From the NCBI GenBank assembly GCA_028687045.1, contig JAQUAW010000005.1:1-51912 (forward strand): DNA of 51,912 bases, read 5' to 3'. This DNA comes from Patescibacteria group bacterium (GTDB lineage: Bacteria > Patescibacteriota > Patescibacteriia > Magasanikbacterales > UBA922). Positions 30,859 to 40,890 of this stretch are shown here, piece by piece. The notes under the pieces were generated by a model. That model was not told the DNA's origin. It did not search any database and saw nothing but the letters and a program-made list of their open reading frames with translations. A program made the position numbers and the translations under genes. Position 1 is the first letter of the stretch; the number at the start of each line of letters is the position of its first letter.

Positions 30859-31509
30859 ATGTCTATATCTGCTTCAGACATTGCTAAGCTTCGTGCTCAA
30901 ACAGGAGCTGGCATGATGGATTGTAAAAATGCTATGGAAGAGTCCAATGGTGACTTCGAAAAAGCAATTGATTGGTTGCGCACAAGAGGTGTTGCCAAAG
31001 CTGCCAAGAGATCTGGCAAGATTGCTGCTGAAGGAAAAGTATTTACTTACCTTCATGGTGCTGGCAAAATTGGTGTGATGATAGAATTGAATTCAGAAAC
31101 TGACTTCGTGGCTAAGAATGAAAACTTTTTGGCATTGGGAAATGATATCACTATGCACATCGCTGCAATGAATCCAAAATATCTTTCTCGTGAAGAAGTT
31201 TCACAAGCAGACATGGATAGAGAAAAAGAAATTTATCGCGCTCAACTCACAGCTGAAGGTAAACCAGAAGCTATGATTGAAAAAATCTTGGAAGGCAAGA
31301 TGGGTAAATTTTATTCAGAAGTTTGTCTTCTTGAACAAGCTTTCATCAAAGATGAAGACAAAACTATTGAACAATTGTTGACAGCTGCTTCTGGATCAAT
31401 CGGTGAAAAGATTAGTCTTCGTCGCTTCGCTCGTTTCGAAGTTGGTGAAGGTATTGAGAAAAAAGAAACTGATTTTGTGGCTGAGGTGAATGAACAATTG
31501 GGTCATTAA
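30859..31509 (+). CDS. tsf: Elongation factor Ts
   Basis: 216 residues, the short form typical of thermophiles and reduced genomes. The N-terminal UBA-like domain has KLRAQTGAGMMDCKNAMEE; the core has MIELNSETDFVAKNENF, the loop that reaches the EF-Tu nucleotide site; the end has GEKISLRRFARFEVGEGIEKK. It exchanges GDP for GTP on EF-Tu. A terminator follows 24 bases after the stop. Confidence 0.98.
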   Translation: MSISASDIAKLRAQTGAGMMDCKNAMEESNGDFEKAIDWLRTRGVAKAAKRSGKIAAEGKVFTYLHGAGKIGVMIELNSETDFVAKNENFLALGNDITMHIAAMNPKYLSREEVSQADMDREKEIYRAQLTAEGKPEAMIEKILEGKMGKFYSEVCLLEQAFIKDEDKTIEQLLTAASGSIGEKISLRRFARFEVGEGIEKKETDFVAEVNEQLGH

Positions 31510-31533
31510 AACATTAAAGCATGAAAACATTAA

Positions 31534-31566
31534 AACAACCGCTGGAAATCGACGGTTGTTTTTTTA
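31534..31566 (+). terminator. Terminator of tsf
   Basis: AACAACCG and CGGTTGTT pair perfectly, followed by a T-run. Preceded by 'aaaacattaaagcatgaaaa' repeat words (31507-31536). Confidence 0.9.
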
Positions 31567-31568
31567 TT

Positions 31569-32477
31569 TTATATCACTTTTTGTTTGATTATTTCGTGAG
31601 TTTCATTCAAAAGTTTTAAAATAGTTTCTTTAAAAGTTTCATTTTCCATGATTTGTGGTGTTTCTATTGTGCGTATCTGTTTTGGAATGGATAAATTTGC
31701 AAAATATAAATCCTTGTCTTTTTTTATGTTTTTTAAGTCAATAGAATTGATTAATAAATCTTTGTTTTTTTTGTAATTTTCAATAGATTGTTTTAAATAT
31801 TTTATAAATAAGTTAGGTTTGTTTTTTAGATATGTTCTTTTTTTGAATCCAACAATATTTGCCAATTTTATAACTTCTTTTTCATCGATATCCTTTTGAA
31901 TTTGCCATTTTAGAAAAAGACCAATGTTGGTTAGGTTATCTAATATAAAAGGAGCACGTTTTAAAATATCTGGTCTTTTATGGTAAATACTTGAAGAAAG
32001 CAATGCTGTTGATGCGTAAGATTTAAAAGAGCCTTTGTTATGGTATTTAACTAATCTAATTACTTCATCTACTGCCAAATCATAATTCCCTATTAGTAGA
32101 TGTCTTTCTAGACCATAATAATATAAAAAAACATAACTTAAATTTGTTTCTTTTGTAATATCTTTTAACCATTCTAAATATTGGTATCGACATTCAGGGT
32201 TGAGTGTTGCGTAGGAAGGATAATACATTTTAGATTGTTCTAAATTAGAATTTGGGACTATAGGTAATTTAATCCATATTAAACTCGGTTCAGAAAAAAT
32301 ATTAAGATTTTTATCTTTTTGTTCTTCAAAAATATTGATAGATATTCCTATGCTAGCCACATTTTTAAATTTTGATGGATTTTCATCAGTTGTAAATATT
32401 AAAGATCTTGTTGGTTCTGGTATTTTTGCAGTTAATATATTATTTTGGATTTTTGTTATTCCTGTTACTTTTTCCAT
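31569..32477 (-). CDS. TerB_N-domain protein
   Basis: 302 residues. The central block YYPSYATLNPECRYQYLEWL followed by YVFLYYYGLERHLL matches the TerB N-terminal domain, which accompanies TerB-like modules in stress and phage-defence contexts (family knowledge). Here no TerB or TerB_C domain follows; the C-terminal third is helical and lysine-rich. No other ter genes are in the window. Function unknown; it is a single gene between convergent and divergent neighbours. Confidence 0.75.
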   Translation of the reverse strand: MEKVTGITKIQNNILTAKIPEPTRSLIFTTDENPSKFKNVASIGISINIFEEQKDKNLNIFSEPSLIWIKLPIVPNSNLEQSKMYYPSYATLNPECRYQYLEWLKDITKETNLSYVFLYYYGLERHLLIGNYDLAVDEVIRLVKYHNKGSFKSYASTALLSSSIYHKRPDILKRAPFILDNLTNIGLFLKWQIQKDIDEKEVIKLANIVGFKKRTYLKNKPNLFIKYLKQSIENYKKNKDLLINSIDLKNIKKDKDLYFANLSIPKQIRTIETPQIMENETFKETILKLLNETHEIIKQKVI

Positions 32478-32604
32478 AAGTTTTATTATAAATATATTTT
32501 AATGTTATTATACCCAAAAAACTTCAAAATTAGCAAATAATCATCGACTTTATGAACTTTTAACTTTACAAACTTTCAACTTAGTTATCACACTCATCCC
32601 CAAA

Positions 32605-32633
32605 TTGACAAAATACCTTATTTATCATATAAT
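32605..32633 (+). promoter_or_regulatory. Promoter of ftsH
   Basis: TTGACA (32605-32610), 17-bp spacer, TATAAT (32628-32633): full consensus. Word repeats 'gaacttttaactttacaaac' (32549-32585) lie upstream and 'ccgcg/taaatctgc' words (32647-32690) lie in the leader. Confidence 0.88.
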
Positions 32634-32702
32634 CTAACCTACTAATATCCGCGTAAATCTGCTTAAAAATCAGAAAATGTCCGCGTTTTAAAATAAAAAA
32701 AT

Positions 32703-34559
32703 ATGAAAACCCTAATAAAAAACTTTTTAATCGTCTTTGGTGTGCTACTTATCATAACAGCTTTGCTAAGTACAGCCAATTTTAACACCAAAAAACCTGA
32801 AGTCGTTGGTATCAACGCTTTGATTCAAGACATCAATGAGGAAACTGTCAAATCTATTGAAGTAAAAGGTGATTATCTTTATGCTACTTTGAAAGATGAA
32901 AATGCCTCTCAACTGGAAGTAAAAAAAGAAATGGGACAATCTTTTTCTGAACTTATGAGTAATTACGGTGTCGCTCCAGAAAAACTGGCCAAAGTAGATG
33001 TTTCTGTCAAAGATGAAACTGGCTGGAAATTTTGGGTTAGTGTCATAGCTCCTTGGATTGTACCTTTGTTACTTTTTGGAGTACTAATTTACTTTTTCAC
33101 TCGTCAAGTCAAAGGTGCCAACAACAAAGCTATGGGTTTTGGACAAAGTGGTGCCAAAGAAGCTAAGCCAGATAGTAAAGACAAAAAAACTTTCAAAGAT
33201 GTCGCTGGTGCCAAAGAAGCTAAGGAAGAATTGTTAGAAATTGTTGATTTCCTCAAAAATCCAAAAAGATTTACTGATATGGGTGCTAAGATTCCAAAAG
33301 GCCTATTGCTTATGGGTTCACCTGGAACTGGTAAAACATTGTTAGCTAAGTCTATTGCTGGCGAAGCTGGTGTACCATTTTTTCACATCTCTGGTTCTGA
33401 ATTCGTAGAAATGTTTGTCGGTGTTGGTGCATCTCGTGTGCGTGACTTATTCAACAAAGCTAAGAAAGTTGCTCCGGCCATTATTTTTATTGATGAAATC
33501 GATGCTGTTGGTCGCAAACGTGGTTCTGGTCTTGGTGGAAGTCATGATGAAAGAGAACAAACACTCAATCAAATTTTAGTTGAGATGGATGGTTTTGATC
33601 CAAATCTTGGCGTTATCGTCGTCGCAGCTACCAATAGACCAGATGTTCTTGATCCTGCTTTGCTTCGTCCTGGTCGTTTTGATCGTCGTATTGTAATTGA
33701 CATGCCAGACATAAATGATAGAGAAGAAATTTTAGTAGTTCATGCCAAAAACAAACCTTTGGTCAAAGAAATTTCTCTTCGTAAAATTGCGGAGCGTACT
33801 CCTGGTTTTTCGGGTGCGGATCTTGCTAACTTGCTAAACGAAGCGGCTATCACCGCTGTCAGACAAAATAAAAAACAAGTAGAAGAAATAGATGTACTTA
33901 GTAGTATTGAAAAAGTAATGCTTGGGCCTGAAAAGAAAAGTCGTGTGATGACTACCAAAGACAAAGAAATGACTGCTTATCACGAAGCTGGTCATGCTAT
34001 TGTCGGACATTTCTTACCTCACTGCGATAGAGTTCGTAAAGTTTCTATTATTGGTCGTGGTATGGCTGGTGGTTATACTCTATCTATGCCAGATAAAGAT
34101 GTTCACTACAACACCAAAGTTAAATTTGAAAATGATTTGGCTATGATGCTCGGTGGTTATGTGACTGAAAAACTTGTTTATGGTGATGACATGTTGTCTA
34201 CTGGTCCATCTAGTGATTTGAAAAAAGCCACTTCAGTGGCTCGTTCAATGGTACTTCGTTATGGTATGAGTGATAAACTTGGACCTCGTCAATATGCTGA
34301 AAATGAAGAAATGATTTTCTTGGCTCAAGAAATCCATGATAAGAAAAACTATAGTGAAAAAACTGCTGAGATGATTGATGCTGAAATTGATAGAATTTTG
34401 GCTGATGCTAGAAAAACAGCTGAAAGAATAATTGCTGAAAATCGTCCTCAAATGGATAAATTAGTAGCCGTGCTTATTGCTGATGAAACTGTGGAAGAAG
34501 ACAAATTTGTTGAAATAGTTGGTAAAGGGGTGCATCATGATGAGGACGCAAAGGCTTAA
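32703..34559 (+). CDS. ftsH: ATP-dependent zinc metalloprotease FtsH
   Basis: 618 residues, normal length. Two membrane helices (about 5-24 and 110-132) flank an external domain. The AAA module has Walker A GSPGTGKT (about 205-212), Walker [12 protein letters not shown] and the second region of homology [21 protein letters not shown]. The protease active site is HEAGH (about 427-431). It extracts and degrades membrane and short-lived cytosolic proteins. It has its own promoter and a terminator at 34610-34631. Confidence 0.98.
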   Translation: MKTLIKNFLIVFGVLLIITALLSTANFNTKKPEVVGINALIQDINEETVKSIEVKGDYLYATLKDENASQLEVKKEMGQSFSELMSNYGVAPEKLAKVDVSVKDETGWKFWVSVIAPWIVPLLLFGVLIYFFTRQVKGANNKAMGFGQSGAKEAKPDSKDKKTFKDVAGAKEAKEELLEIVDFLKNPKRFTDMGAKIPKGLLLMGSPGTGKTLLAKSIAGEAGVPFFHISGSEFVEMFVGVGASRVRDLFNKAKKVAPAIIFIDEIDAVGRKRGSGLGGSHDEREQTLNQILVEMDGFDPNLGVIVVAATNRPDVLDPALLRPGRFDRRIVIDMPDINDREEILVVHAKNKPLVKEISLRKIAERTPGFSGADLANLLNEAAITAVRQNKKQVEEIDVLSSIEKVMLGPEKKSRVMTTKDKEMTAYHEAGHAIVGHFLPHCDRVRKVSIIGRGMAGGYTLSMPDKDVHYNTKVKFENDLAMMLGGYVTEKLVYGDDMLSTGPSSDLKKATSVARSMVLRYGMSDKLGPRQYAENEEMIFLAQEIHDKKNYSEKTAEMIDAEIDRILADARKTAERIIAENRPQMDKLVAVLIADETVEEDKFVEIVGKGVHHDEDAKA

Positions 34560-34595
34560 AAGGCTGGAAAAGCCTAAAAGGCTAGAAAGGCTATA
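34551..34595. repeat. Word repeat, aaggct-type
   Basis: 'aaaaggctggaaaagcctaa' words overlapping the last codons of ftsH. Confidence 0.65.
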
Positions 34596-34609
34596 ACGTT
34601 AATATTGAT

Positions 34610-34631
34610 AAAGACGCTTTTGTGCGTCTTT
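34610..34631 (+). terminator. Terminator of ftsH
   Basis: AAAGACGC and GCGTCTTT pair perfectly around 6 nt; the T-run after it is short and interrupted. Confidence 0.75.
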
Positions 34632-34650
34632 GTCTGTCAATAAAAGTTTT

Positions 34651-35307
34651 ATGAATTCTCAAGAAGTCAATGATTTGGCTCAAAAAATTTGGGACTATCA
34701 TCATATAAATGATCATTTAGAAAAAGTTCAAATTATTTTTGTTATGTGTAGTCATGATTTGAGAGTAGCTGATTATGCTGTTAAATTATTTTTAGATGGT
34801 TTGGCTCCACTTATTGTTTTTTCTGGTGGTATCGCTCATAAAGGAGATTTAGTTGAAACGCCTTGGTTTCTTCCAGAAGCAGAAGTGTTTGCCCAAAGAG
34901 CTGTGGAATTGGGAGTGCCAAAAGAAAAAATTATTATTGAAAATAAGGCTCAAAATTGTGGTGAAAATGTAAAGTTTACAGAAAAAATTTTGGAAGAAAA
35001 AAATATAAATTTTGATTCAGTTATTGCTGTTCAAAAACCATATATGGAGAGAAGGACTTATGCTACAATCAAATTGTACTGGACTAATAAAAAATTGGTA
35101 GTTACTTCACCTGCAATAAGTTTTGTTGATTATCCAAATAGTCAAATATCAAAAAATGATGTAATAAATATTATGGTAGGTGATTTACAAAGGATAGAAG
35201 AATATCCTAAAAAAAGTTTTCAAATTTTTCAAGAAATACCTAAAGATGTTTGGCAAGCTTATGAAAAATTAGTTAGTTTGGGTTATACTCAACATCTGAT
35301 GAAATAA
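34651..35307 (+). CDS. YdcF-like protein (DUF218)
   Basis: 218 residues from ATG 34651; an upstream in-frame TTG overlaps the ftsH terminator and is rejected. The DUF218 core is clear: VQIIFVMCSHDLRVADYAVKL, IVFSGGIAHKG, FAQRAVELGVPKEKIIIENKAQ and VIAVQKPYMERRTYAT. Some DUF218 proteins bind S-adenosylmethionine or act in envelope processes; no role can be fixed here. No signal peptide or membrane helix, so it is cytoplasmic. Confidence 0.88.
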   Translation: MNSQEVNDLAQKIWDYHHINDHLEKVQIIFVMCSHDLRVADYAVKLFLDGLAPLIVFSGGIAHKGDLVETPWFLPEAEVFAQRAVELGVPKEKIIIENKAQNCGENVKFTEKILEEKNINFDSVIAVQKPYMERRTYATIKLYWTNKKLVVTSPAISFVDYPNSQISKNDVINIMVGDLQRIEEYPKKSFQIFQEIPKDVWQAYEKLVSLGYTQHLMK

Positions 35308-35396
35308 TAATTTTAGCTTTCATTTCTCGACTCCTTATGGTTTGAATTAATAAAATCATTAAAACTATAAAATAGCCTTTCAGGCTTTTATAACAT

Positions 35397-36401
35397 ATGT
35401 CTTACCTTATAATTATAATTTCCATTTTACTTTCCGCCTTTTTCTCCGGTATAACCATCGGGTTTTTAGGTCTCAAAAAAACAGAGTTACAGAGCAAGAT
35501 AAAAGCAGGCAACAAGAGAGTTGCCAAGATTTATGAAGTAAGAAAAAATGGTAATTTGCTTTTGATTACCTTGCTTTTTGGTAATGTTTTGGTAAACTCA
35601 ATCGTTTCTGTTCGTTTGAATTCCATGTTTTCTGGTTTAATTGCCGTAATTTTGTCAACCGCTTTGATAGTTTTGTTTGGTGAAATTGTGCCACAAGCTA
35701 TTTTTTATCGTCATGCTTTGAAACTTGGTTATCATTTGGTACCTTTGGTCAAAATATTTATTTTTATTTTTTATCCAGTTGCTTGGCCTTTGTCCAAACT
35801 TCTTGATCTTATTTTGGGTGAAGAAGAAGAGAATATTTGGTCTAAGCGTGAAATGAAAGAAATGATAAAAATTCATGAAGATTCAGAAGACTCGGAAATT
35901 GATAGAGATGAAGAAAAAATATTGCTGGGTGCACTTTCTTTTTCAGATAAAAGTGTAAAGGAAATAATGACTCCAAAAAATGTAGTTTTTTCACTCGAAG
36001 AATCTGAAAAGCTAGATGAAAATGTTTTGAACGAAATAAAATATTCGGGATTTTCTAGAATACCAGTCTATAGTGAAGAAAAAGATAATATCGTGGCCGT
36101 ACTCAACGTGAAGTCTCTTATAAATTTACCAACAAATAGAAAGGTCTCAGATGTTCATTTGGAAGAAAAAATATTTGAGATAGATGAGGACACTAAGCTA
36201 GATGTCTTGCTCAATATATTCATCCAAAGAAAAAGTCATATTGCTTACGTAGTAGATGAGTACAAAACATTTTTGGGAGTAGTCACAATGGAGGATTTGC
36301 TTGAAGAGATTCTCAAGATGGAAATAATGGATGAAACTGACAAACATCGAGATATGAGACAATATTCTAGAAGCTTGCAAGAGAAGAAAAAGAAAAAATA
36401 A
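35397..36401 (+). CDS. CNNM/CBS-domain transporter (HlyC/CorC family)
   Basis: 334 residues. The CNNM (DUF21) membrane domain covers about residues 1-150 with three to four helices: SAFFSGITIGFLGLKKTEL, LLITLLFGNVLVNSIV and LFGEIVPQAIFYRHA. A linker EEKILLGALSFSDKSVKEIMTP leads to two CBS domains (about 190-310), FSRIPVYSEEKDNIVAVLNV and HIAYVVDEYKTFLGVVTMED. The C-terminal transporter-associated CorC domain is missing and replaced by a short lysine-rich tail. Proposed role: Mg2+ or related cation export. Confidence 0.92.
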   Translation: MSYLIIIISILLSAFFSGITIGFLGLKKTELQSKIKAGNKRVAKIYEVRKNGNLLLITLLFGNVLVNSIVSVRLNSMFSGLIAVILSTALIVLFGEIVPQAIFYRHALKLGYHLVPLVKIFIFIFYPVAWPLSKLLDLILGEEEENIWSKREMKEMIKIHEDSEDSEIDRDEEKILLGALSFSDKSVKEIMTPKNVVFSLEESEKLDENVLNEIKYSGFSRIPVYSEEKDNIVAVLNVKSLINLPTNRKVSDVHLEEKIFEIDEDTKLDVLLNIFIQRKSHIAYVVDEYKTFLGVVTMEDLLEEILKMEIMDETDKHRDMRQYSRSLQEKKKKK

Positions 36402-36417
36402 AAACATTTTTGCACAA

Positions 36418-36444
36418 GCCAGCTAGACAATAGCTGGTTTTTTG
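36418..36444 (+). terminator. Terminator of the CNNM/CBS gene
   Basis: CCAGCTA and TAGCTGG around 5 nt, then a 6-base T-run. Confidence 0.88.
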
Positions 36445-36519
36445 TCGCTTGATTTCAAAAAATATGATATACTATATTTGAAATATTATTTTTCATTTAT
36501 TTTTATATTACATAATTTT

Positions 36520-37506
36520 ATGAAAGAACCAACATATCGTGAGGCTCTCACCAAAGGTTGGCATTTGGCTTGGCATCATAAATCATTGTGGGTGTTTGGT
36601 CTTTTTGCTGCTTTTTTGGGACAAATGGGGATTTTTGAATATTTAGTTCAATCTTTTGTTGGAGCTAAACAAGTAGAAACTCCGTCTACTTTTTTTTACG
36701 TGCACGATGTTTTTAGAGGTTTCAACTTTAGTGATTTTATTGGTTTGTTTCATACTTCAGCTGACAAAGTAATTTGGTTAGTTTGGTTAATTATTATTAT
36801 TCTGGGATTGCTAGCTATTCTTACTTTTGTTTCTGTAGTTTCTCAAGGTACTATTGTTCATAATACAGCCAAATCTCTTGGTGGTTTGCATCTAAAGCTT
36901 ACTTCTGTAGAAAAATCTTGGCATAAAAGTAGTATTCATTTTTGGAGATTGTTTACTTTGAATTTTTTCAAGAAAATTTTGACACTTTTATTTGTGACAT
37001 TTATTACCTGGGGTATGTTGAATGCTAATTTGTCGGCTAAAGCGGGTGACATGTTCTTGTTTATGGCAATATTTTTGTTAGCTACTATGTTGGGTATGGT
37101 AATGTCTTTGTGTTTAATTTATGCTGTGGGTTATGTGGTCGTTGAAGAAAAAAAATTATTAGAATCTTGTCGTTTAGCTTGGCGTTTATTTACTAGACAT
37201 TGGTTAGTTTCTCTTGAAATTGGTTTTATTTTTATAATTTTTAATATTTTCTTGGTATTATTAGTTTTTGCAGGTATGTATGTACTATTTTTGCCAAGTT
37301 TGTTTTTGTGGACTTTGGTTGCGGTAACAGGTAATACGTTGTTGTATTTCCTAGGAGTTTTATTGGGTTTTGTATTATTTTCATTATATGTAATGTTGAT
37401 TTCTTCTATATTTGTGATATTTAGTACTTCTACTTGGACATATTTATTTATGAAAATGCACAAAAAAGGTATAAGAAGTCACTTGGTAAGATTGATTCAT
37501 GATTAA
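36520..37506 (+). CDS. Multi-span membrane protein, unknown function
   Basis: 328 residues from ATG 36520; an upstream TTG in frame lies beside the previous terminator and is rejected. About six membrane helices. The start EPTYREALTKGWHLAWHHKSLWVFGLFAAF is a pattern I associate with uncharacterised CPR membrane proteins. Others: SCRLAWRLFTRHWLVSLEI before a long hydrophobic stretch. It resembles the membrane domain of glycerophosphodiester phosphodiesterases only loosely. It precedes pilB with a 45-base gap. Confidence 0.8.
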   Translation: MKEPTYREALTKGWHLAWHHKSLWVFGLFAAFLGQMGIFEYLVQSFVGAKQVETPSTFFYVHDVFRGFNFSDFIGLFHTSADKVIWLVWLIIIILGLLAILTFVSVVSQGTIVHNTAKSLGGLHLKLTSVEKSWHKSSIHFWRLFTLNFFKKILTLLFVTFITWGMLNANLSAKAGDMFLFMAIFLLATMLGMVMSLCLIYAVGYVVVEEKKLLESCRLAWRLFTRHWLVSLEIGFIFIIFNIFLVLLVFAGMYVLFLPSLFLWTLVAVTGNTLLYFLGVLLGFVLFSLYVMLISSIFVIFSTSTWTYLFMKMHKKGIRSHLVRLIHD

Positions 37507-37551
37507 AATATCTGTTGTTTTTTATTTTTAGATTTTAAATTATTATTTATT

Positions 37552-39285
37552 ATGTCTAATGGTTTTGGATCAATTGATGATTTGTTAAGTAAACAAAGTG
37601 GACAAAAAACCAATAGTCCTGTTAGTGCTACCGCAAAAAATGTTGAAGAAAAATTTGAAAACAAAATGGTAGATATTAAGAAAAAAGAATTGGAAGTTTT
37701 GGCCGAGAGTTATGCCTTTAATATTGGTTTACCACATATCAATCTGATGAATTTTCCTATTACTCAGGAAGCTTTGAAACAAATCCCCAAAGAGATTGCT
37801 GAATCTTTGGGAGTTGTTTGTTTTTTTGTTAGTCAAGATGAATTCCGTCTAGGTGCGCTGGATCCAGAAAAAGCAGGTGTAAAAGATTTGTTAGAAGAAT
37901 TATCCAAAAAGAGGTATGGTAATGGTTTGTTATATGTTATTTCAGAAGTTAGTTTCAAAAAAGTTTTGAAGCTTTATGATAATTTACCAAATTTAAAACC
38001 TATTACCAAAGATTTGGATATTAAGGTAGAAGATTTACAAAGAGTTCAAGCCGATGTCAACGATTTTACTAGTGTACAAAAATTACTTGATAGTAGTAAT
38101 ACTACTGATATGCTTACCATTATTTTGGGAGCTGGACTGAAGGTCGATGCCTCTGATGTACATGTTGAAACTGAACAAAATAGGGTTATTGTTCGTTTTC
38201 GTTTGGATGGTATTTTGCAAGATGTATCTGAATTGTCCAAGGATATTTTTCAAAAGCTCATATCTCGTATAAAACTTATTTCTGCCTTGAAAATAAATAT
38301 CAATAATAAGCCACAAGATGGACGTTTTACTATACATTTACCTGAATATGATGTAGATGTTCGTGTTTCTACTATCCCGACAGTTTTTGGTGAAAGTGTA
38401 GTTATGCGTCTTTTGGTTCAAAAACAAGCAGATTTAACATTGGAAAATTTAGGATTTTCAGAAAGAGATCTAAAAGTTTTGAGTGAAGAAATAAAAAGAC
38501 CAAATGGTATGATTATCACTACAGGGCCTACGGGTAGTGGTAAGACTACGACTCTTTATTCTATTTTAAAAATTTTGAATAAACCTGGTGTAAAGATAAT
38601 AACTTTGGAAGATCCTGTAGAATATCGTATGGAAGGTGTCAATCAAAGTCAGATAGATCATAGTAAAAATTATGATTTTGCTACGGGTTTACGTTCTATT
38701 TTGCGTCAAGATCCAGATATTGTAATGGTTGGAGAAATCCGTGATGCTGAGACTGCCGAGATTTCGGTACAGGCTGCTTTGACAGGACATCTTATGCTGT
38801 CTACGTTGCATACCAATAATGCGTTTGGTGCAATACCTAGATTTTTGTCTATGGGTACACAGCCATTTTTGTTAGCACCATCTTTGAATTGTGTTATGGG
38901 ACAACGTCTTGTGCGTAGATTGTGTGATAGCTGTCGTCTAGAAGTTTCTTTTGAATATTTTGATGAACATACCCAAAGTCGTCTTTTGGAACAAGCCGAA
39001 AAAATGCCGGAAAAATTTAGAGTTGATGTAAAAAATACTAAATTTTATAAAGCTGTTGGTTGTAAAGACTGTAATAACATTGGTTATAAAGGACGTATTG
39101 GTATTTACGAAGTTTTTGTTGTTAACAAAGATTTAGAACAAATAATTTTATCAGGACAAGTTTCTGAGGTAAGCGTAGAACAGATGGTCAAAGCACAAGA
39201 TATGACTACTATGGTACAAGATGGTATACTAAAAGCTAGTCAAGGTATTACTTCTATTGAAGAAATATTTAGAGTTATTGATTAG
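37552..39285 (+). CDS. pilB: Type IV pilus assembly ATPase PilB (GspE family)
   Basis: 577 residues. The N-terminal MshEN-like domain (about 45-150) has QEALKQIPKEIAESLGVV. The ATPase core has Walker A GPTGSGKTT (about 325-333), the Asp box with EDPVEYRMEGVNQ, Walker B IVMVGEIRDAETAE and the His box LMLSTLHTNNA. Two CxxC pairs, CDSC and CKDC, bind the structural zinc typical of GspE/PilB. It drives pilin assembly from the cytoplasm. The remaining pilus genes (pilC, pilM, pilins) are not in this window. Confidence 0.95.
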   Translation: MSNGFGSIDDLLSKQSGQKTNSPVSATAKNVEEKFENKMVDIKKKELEVLAESYAFNIGLPHINLMNFPITQEALKQIPKEIAESLGVVCFFVSQDEFRLGALDPEKAGVKDLLEELSKKRYGNGLLYVISEVSFKKVLKLYDNLPNLKPITKDLDIKVEDLQRVQADVNDFTSVQKLLDSSNTTDMLTIILGAGLKVDASDVHVETEQNRVIVRFRLDGILQDVSELSKDIFQKLISRIKLISALKININNKPQDGRFTIHLPEYDVDVRVSTIPTVFGESVVMRLLVQKQADLTLENLGFSERDLKVLSEEIKRPNGMIITTGPTGSGKTTTLYSILKILNKPGVKIITLEDPVEYRMEGVNQSQIDHSKNYDFATGLRSILRQDPDIVMVGEIRDAETAEISVQAALTGHLMLSTLHTNNAFGAIPRFLSMGTQPFLLAPSLNCVMGQRLVRRLCDSCRLEVSFEYFDEHTQSRLLEQAEKMPEKFRVDVKNTKFYKAVGCKDCNNIGYKGRIGIYEVFVVNKDLEQIILSGQVSEVSVEQMVKAQDMTTMVQDGILKASQGITSIEEIFRVID

Positions 39286-39347
39286 TAAAAAATTTTTTAA
39301 ATAACATTTTTTAAAATTAAACAAATTATAATAAAAAAATTTTTCAT

Positions 39348-40490
39348 ATGGTAAGTAGCACCCAAAATATTTCAAAAAATAATACTCAACCTGTACGTTT
39401 TTACAAATTTGTCGCTTTGACTTTTTTGATTATTACAATTGTACTTCTTGGTTCCATAATTTTTATGTCTTCCAAAAGAGCTGAGATTACTATTATTACT
39501 AAGTCTGAACCTGTTGAAGTAAATACTACTGTGGATATTAATCCTGAAGCTACAGATGTTATTGTCCCTGGCTTTGTAACTTCTACTTTTGTGGAGCTTA
39601 GCAAAAGTTATAGTCCAAAAGGAAACAAAACTGAAGAAGATTTTGCGACAGGAGAAGTCACTTTGATAAATGATTCTAGTGCACCACAACCTCTTATTGT
39701 AAAAACACGTTTGTTGTCTCCAAGTGGTGTTTTATTTCGTTTGAAAGCAGGAGTAGTTGTTCCAGCCAACGGACAAATAAAAGCTGAAGTATTGGCTGAT
39801 CAAAAAGGAGAAATTGGAAATATTACTAGCAGTACATTTTCTATCCCAGGACTTAATGAAGTTAAACAAAAGTTAGTTTATGCTAAAAGTGATAATGTTA
39901 TGACAGGTGGTATAAAAACTATAGGTGTCTTTAGTCAAGAAGATTTGAACAATGCTGAACAAAGTCTATTATTAGATTTGAAAAAACAAGGAGCTGATTT
40001 GTTGTCTGCTACTAATAGTGATAAGAGTGGTTTGTTTGATGTTGTTCAATATACTTTTGATAATGATGGTAAACTTGGTGAAGAAACTAGTTCTTTCAAT
40101 TTGAATGGTAAGGCGACTGTCGTTGGTGTATTTTATGATAGTGAGAAATTGAAAAATTATACTAAAGATATGTTGGAAAAACATATTGTAGATAATAGTG
40201 AAGTTTTGCAATCAGCTAGTGAGGAACCCACTGTTGTTTTGAGTCAATACAATTTTCAAAATAGTACAGCCAAATTGACAGTTACTAATTCAGGTTTGGT
40301 GGATTTGGATCCAAATAGTCGTGAATTACAAAAGATTATGTTTTTTGGTAAGACCGAAGACGAAGTACGTCGTTATGTAATGTCTTTGAATCATGTGACT
40401 GGTATTGAAATGAATTTTCATCCAGCTTGGAATAGAGAAGTTCCACATGTTGCTAGTAAATTGGATGTTATTTTGAGACAGATACAATAG
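39348..40490 (+). CDS. Membrane-anchored protein downstream of pilB
   Basis: 380 residues. One membrane helix (about 22-44), then an extracellular beta-rich region. FATGEVTLINDSSAPQPLIV then TRLLSPSGVLFRLKAGVVVP then ADQKGEIGNITSSTFSIPGL resembles the baseplate J-like fold seen in many CPR proteins (family knowledge, moderate confidence). The C-terminal part has GKTEDEVRRYVMSLNHVTGI. The 62-base gap after pilB suggests a shared transcript and a role in the pilus or surface structure. Confidence 0.75.
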   Translation: MVSSTQNISKNNTQPVRFYKFVALTFLIITIVLLGSIIFMSSKRAEITIITKSEPVEVNTTVDINPEATDVIVPGFVTSTFVELSKSYSPKGNKTEEDFATGEVTLINDSSAPQPLIVKTRLLSPSGVLFRLKAGVVVPANGQIKAEVLADQKGEIGNITSSTFSIPGLNEVKQKLVYAKSDNVMTGGIKTIGVFSQEDLNNAEQSLLLDLKKQGADLLSATNSDKSGLFDVVQYTFDNDGKLGEETSSFNLNGKATVVGVFYDSEKLKNYTKDMLEKHIVDNSEVLQSASEEPTVVLSQYNFQNSTAKLTVTNSGLVDLDPNSRELQKIMFFGKTEDEVRRYVMSLNHVTGIEMNFHPAWNREVPHVASKLDVILRQIQ

Positions 40491-40504
40491 TTTTTAGATA
40501 AAAT

Positions 40505-40533
40505 TTGACAAGATTATCTAAATAAGTTAAGCT
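40505..40533 (+). promoter_or_regulatory. Promoter of the T-box leader and thrS
   Basis: TTGACA (40505-40510), 17-bp spacer, TAAGCT (40528-40533). Confidence 0.72.
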
Positions 40534-40539
40534 AATAAC

Positions 40540-40765
40540 AGTTGAGTTAGAAACAGCCCAGTAGACACTTTGTTCATCAGGGAGAGAAAGCCTTAGACTG
40601 CAAGCTTTCTTGGATAAAAGACTACATGGTACCACTCTAGCGTGCTTGTGCGACAAAAAATAAAAAGTAAAAATTGCGGGTGGAACCGCCGAAAATAATA
40701 TTTCCGGCCCCGATAAATGAATTTAATTGTTTATTAAGTTTGTTTATCGGGGCTTTTTGTTTAAT
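40540..40765 (+). promoter_or_regulatory. T-box riboswitch (threonyl) controlling thrS
   Basis: A leader of about 225 nt. It contains an AGAGA-type apical motif of stem I (agggagagaaagc, about 40579-40591), a threonine specifier candidate ACC (40631-40633, or the following ACT) on the 3' side of stem I, and the conserved T-box gcgggtggaaccgcc (40676-40690). The terminator pairs ccccgataaa with tttatcgggg and ends in a T-run (40708-40757). Uncharged tRNA-Thr would bind the specifier and T-box bulge and stabilise the antiterminator, switching thrS on when threonyl-tRNA is low. thrS lies 140 bases downstream. Confidence 0.92.
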
Positions 40766-40774
40766 TAATCAATT

Positions 40775-40890
40775 TTGGTCCCGATTTAATCGGGATTGAA
40801 ACAATTTTTAATGTCTGAATTTTAAATTTTAAAAATTTTTAAATTCAAAATTGTTTTAAAATTCCTAAATTCGAAATTTAAAATTTAATT
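40775..40890. repeat. AT-rich word repeat with tcccgatttaatcggga hairpin
   Basis: Sits between the T-box terminator and the thrS start. Same family as 12080-12210 and 23512-23632. Confidence 0.68.

Noticed and set aside
9784-31000. CRISPR array from the repeated words
   Set aside because: Word units vary, have no constant repeat length or unique spacers, and no cas genes are present.
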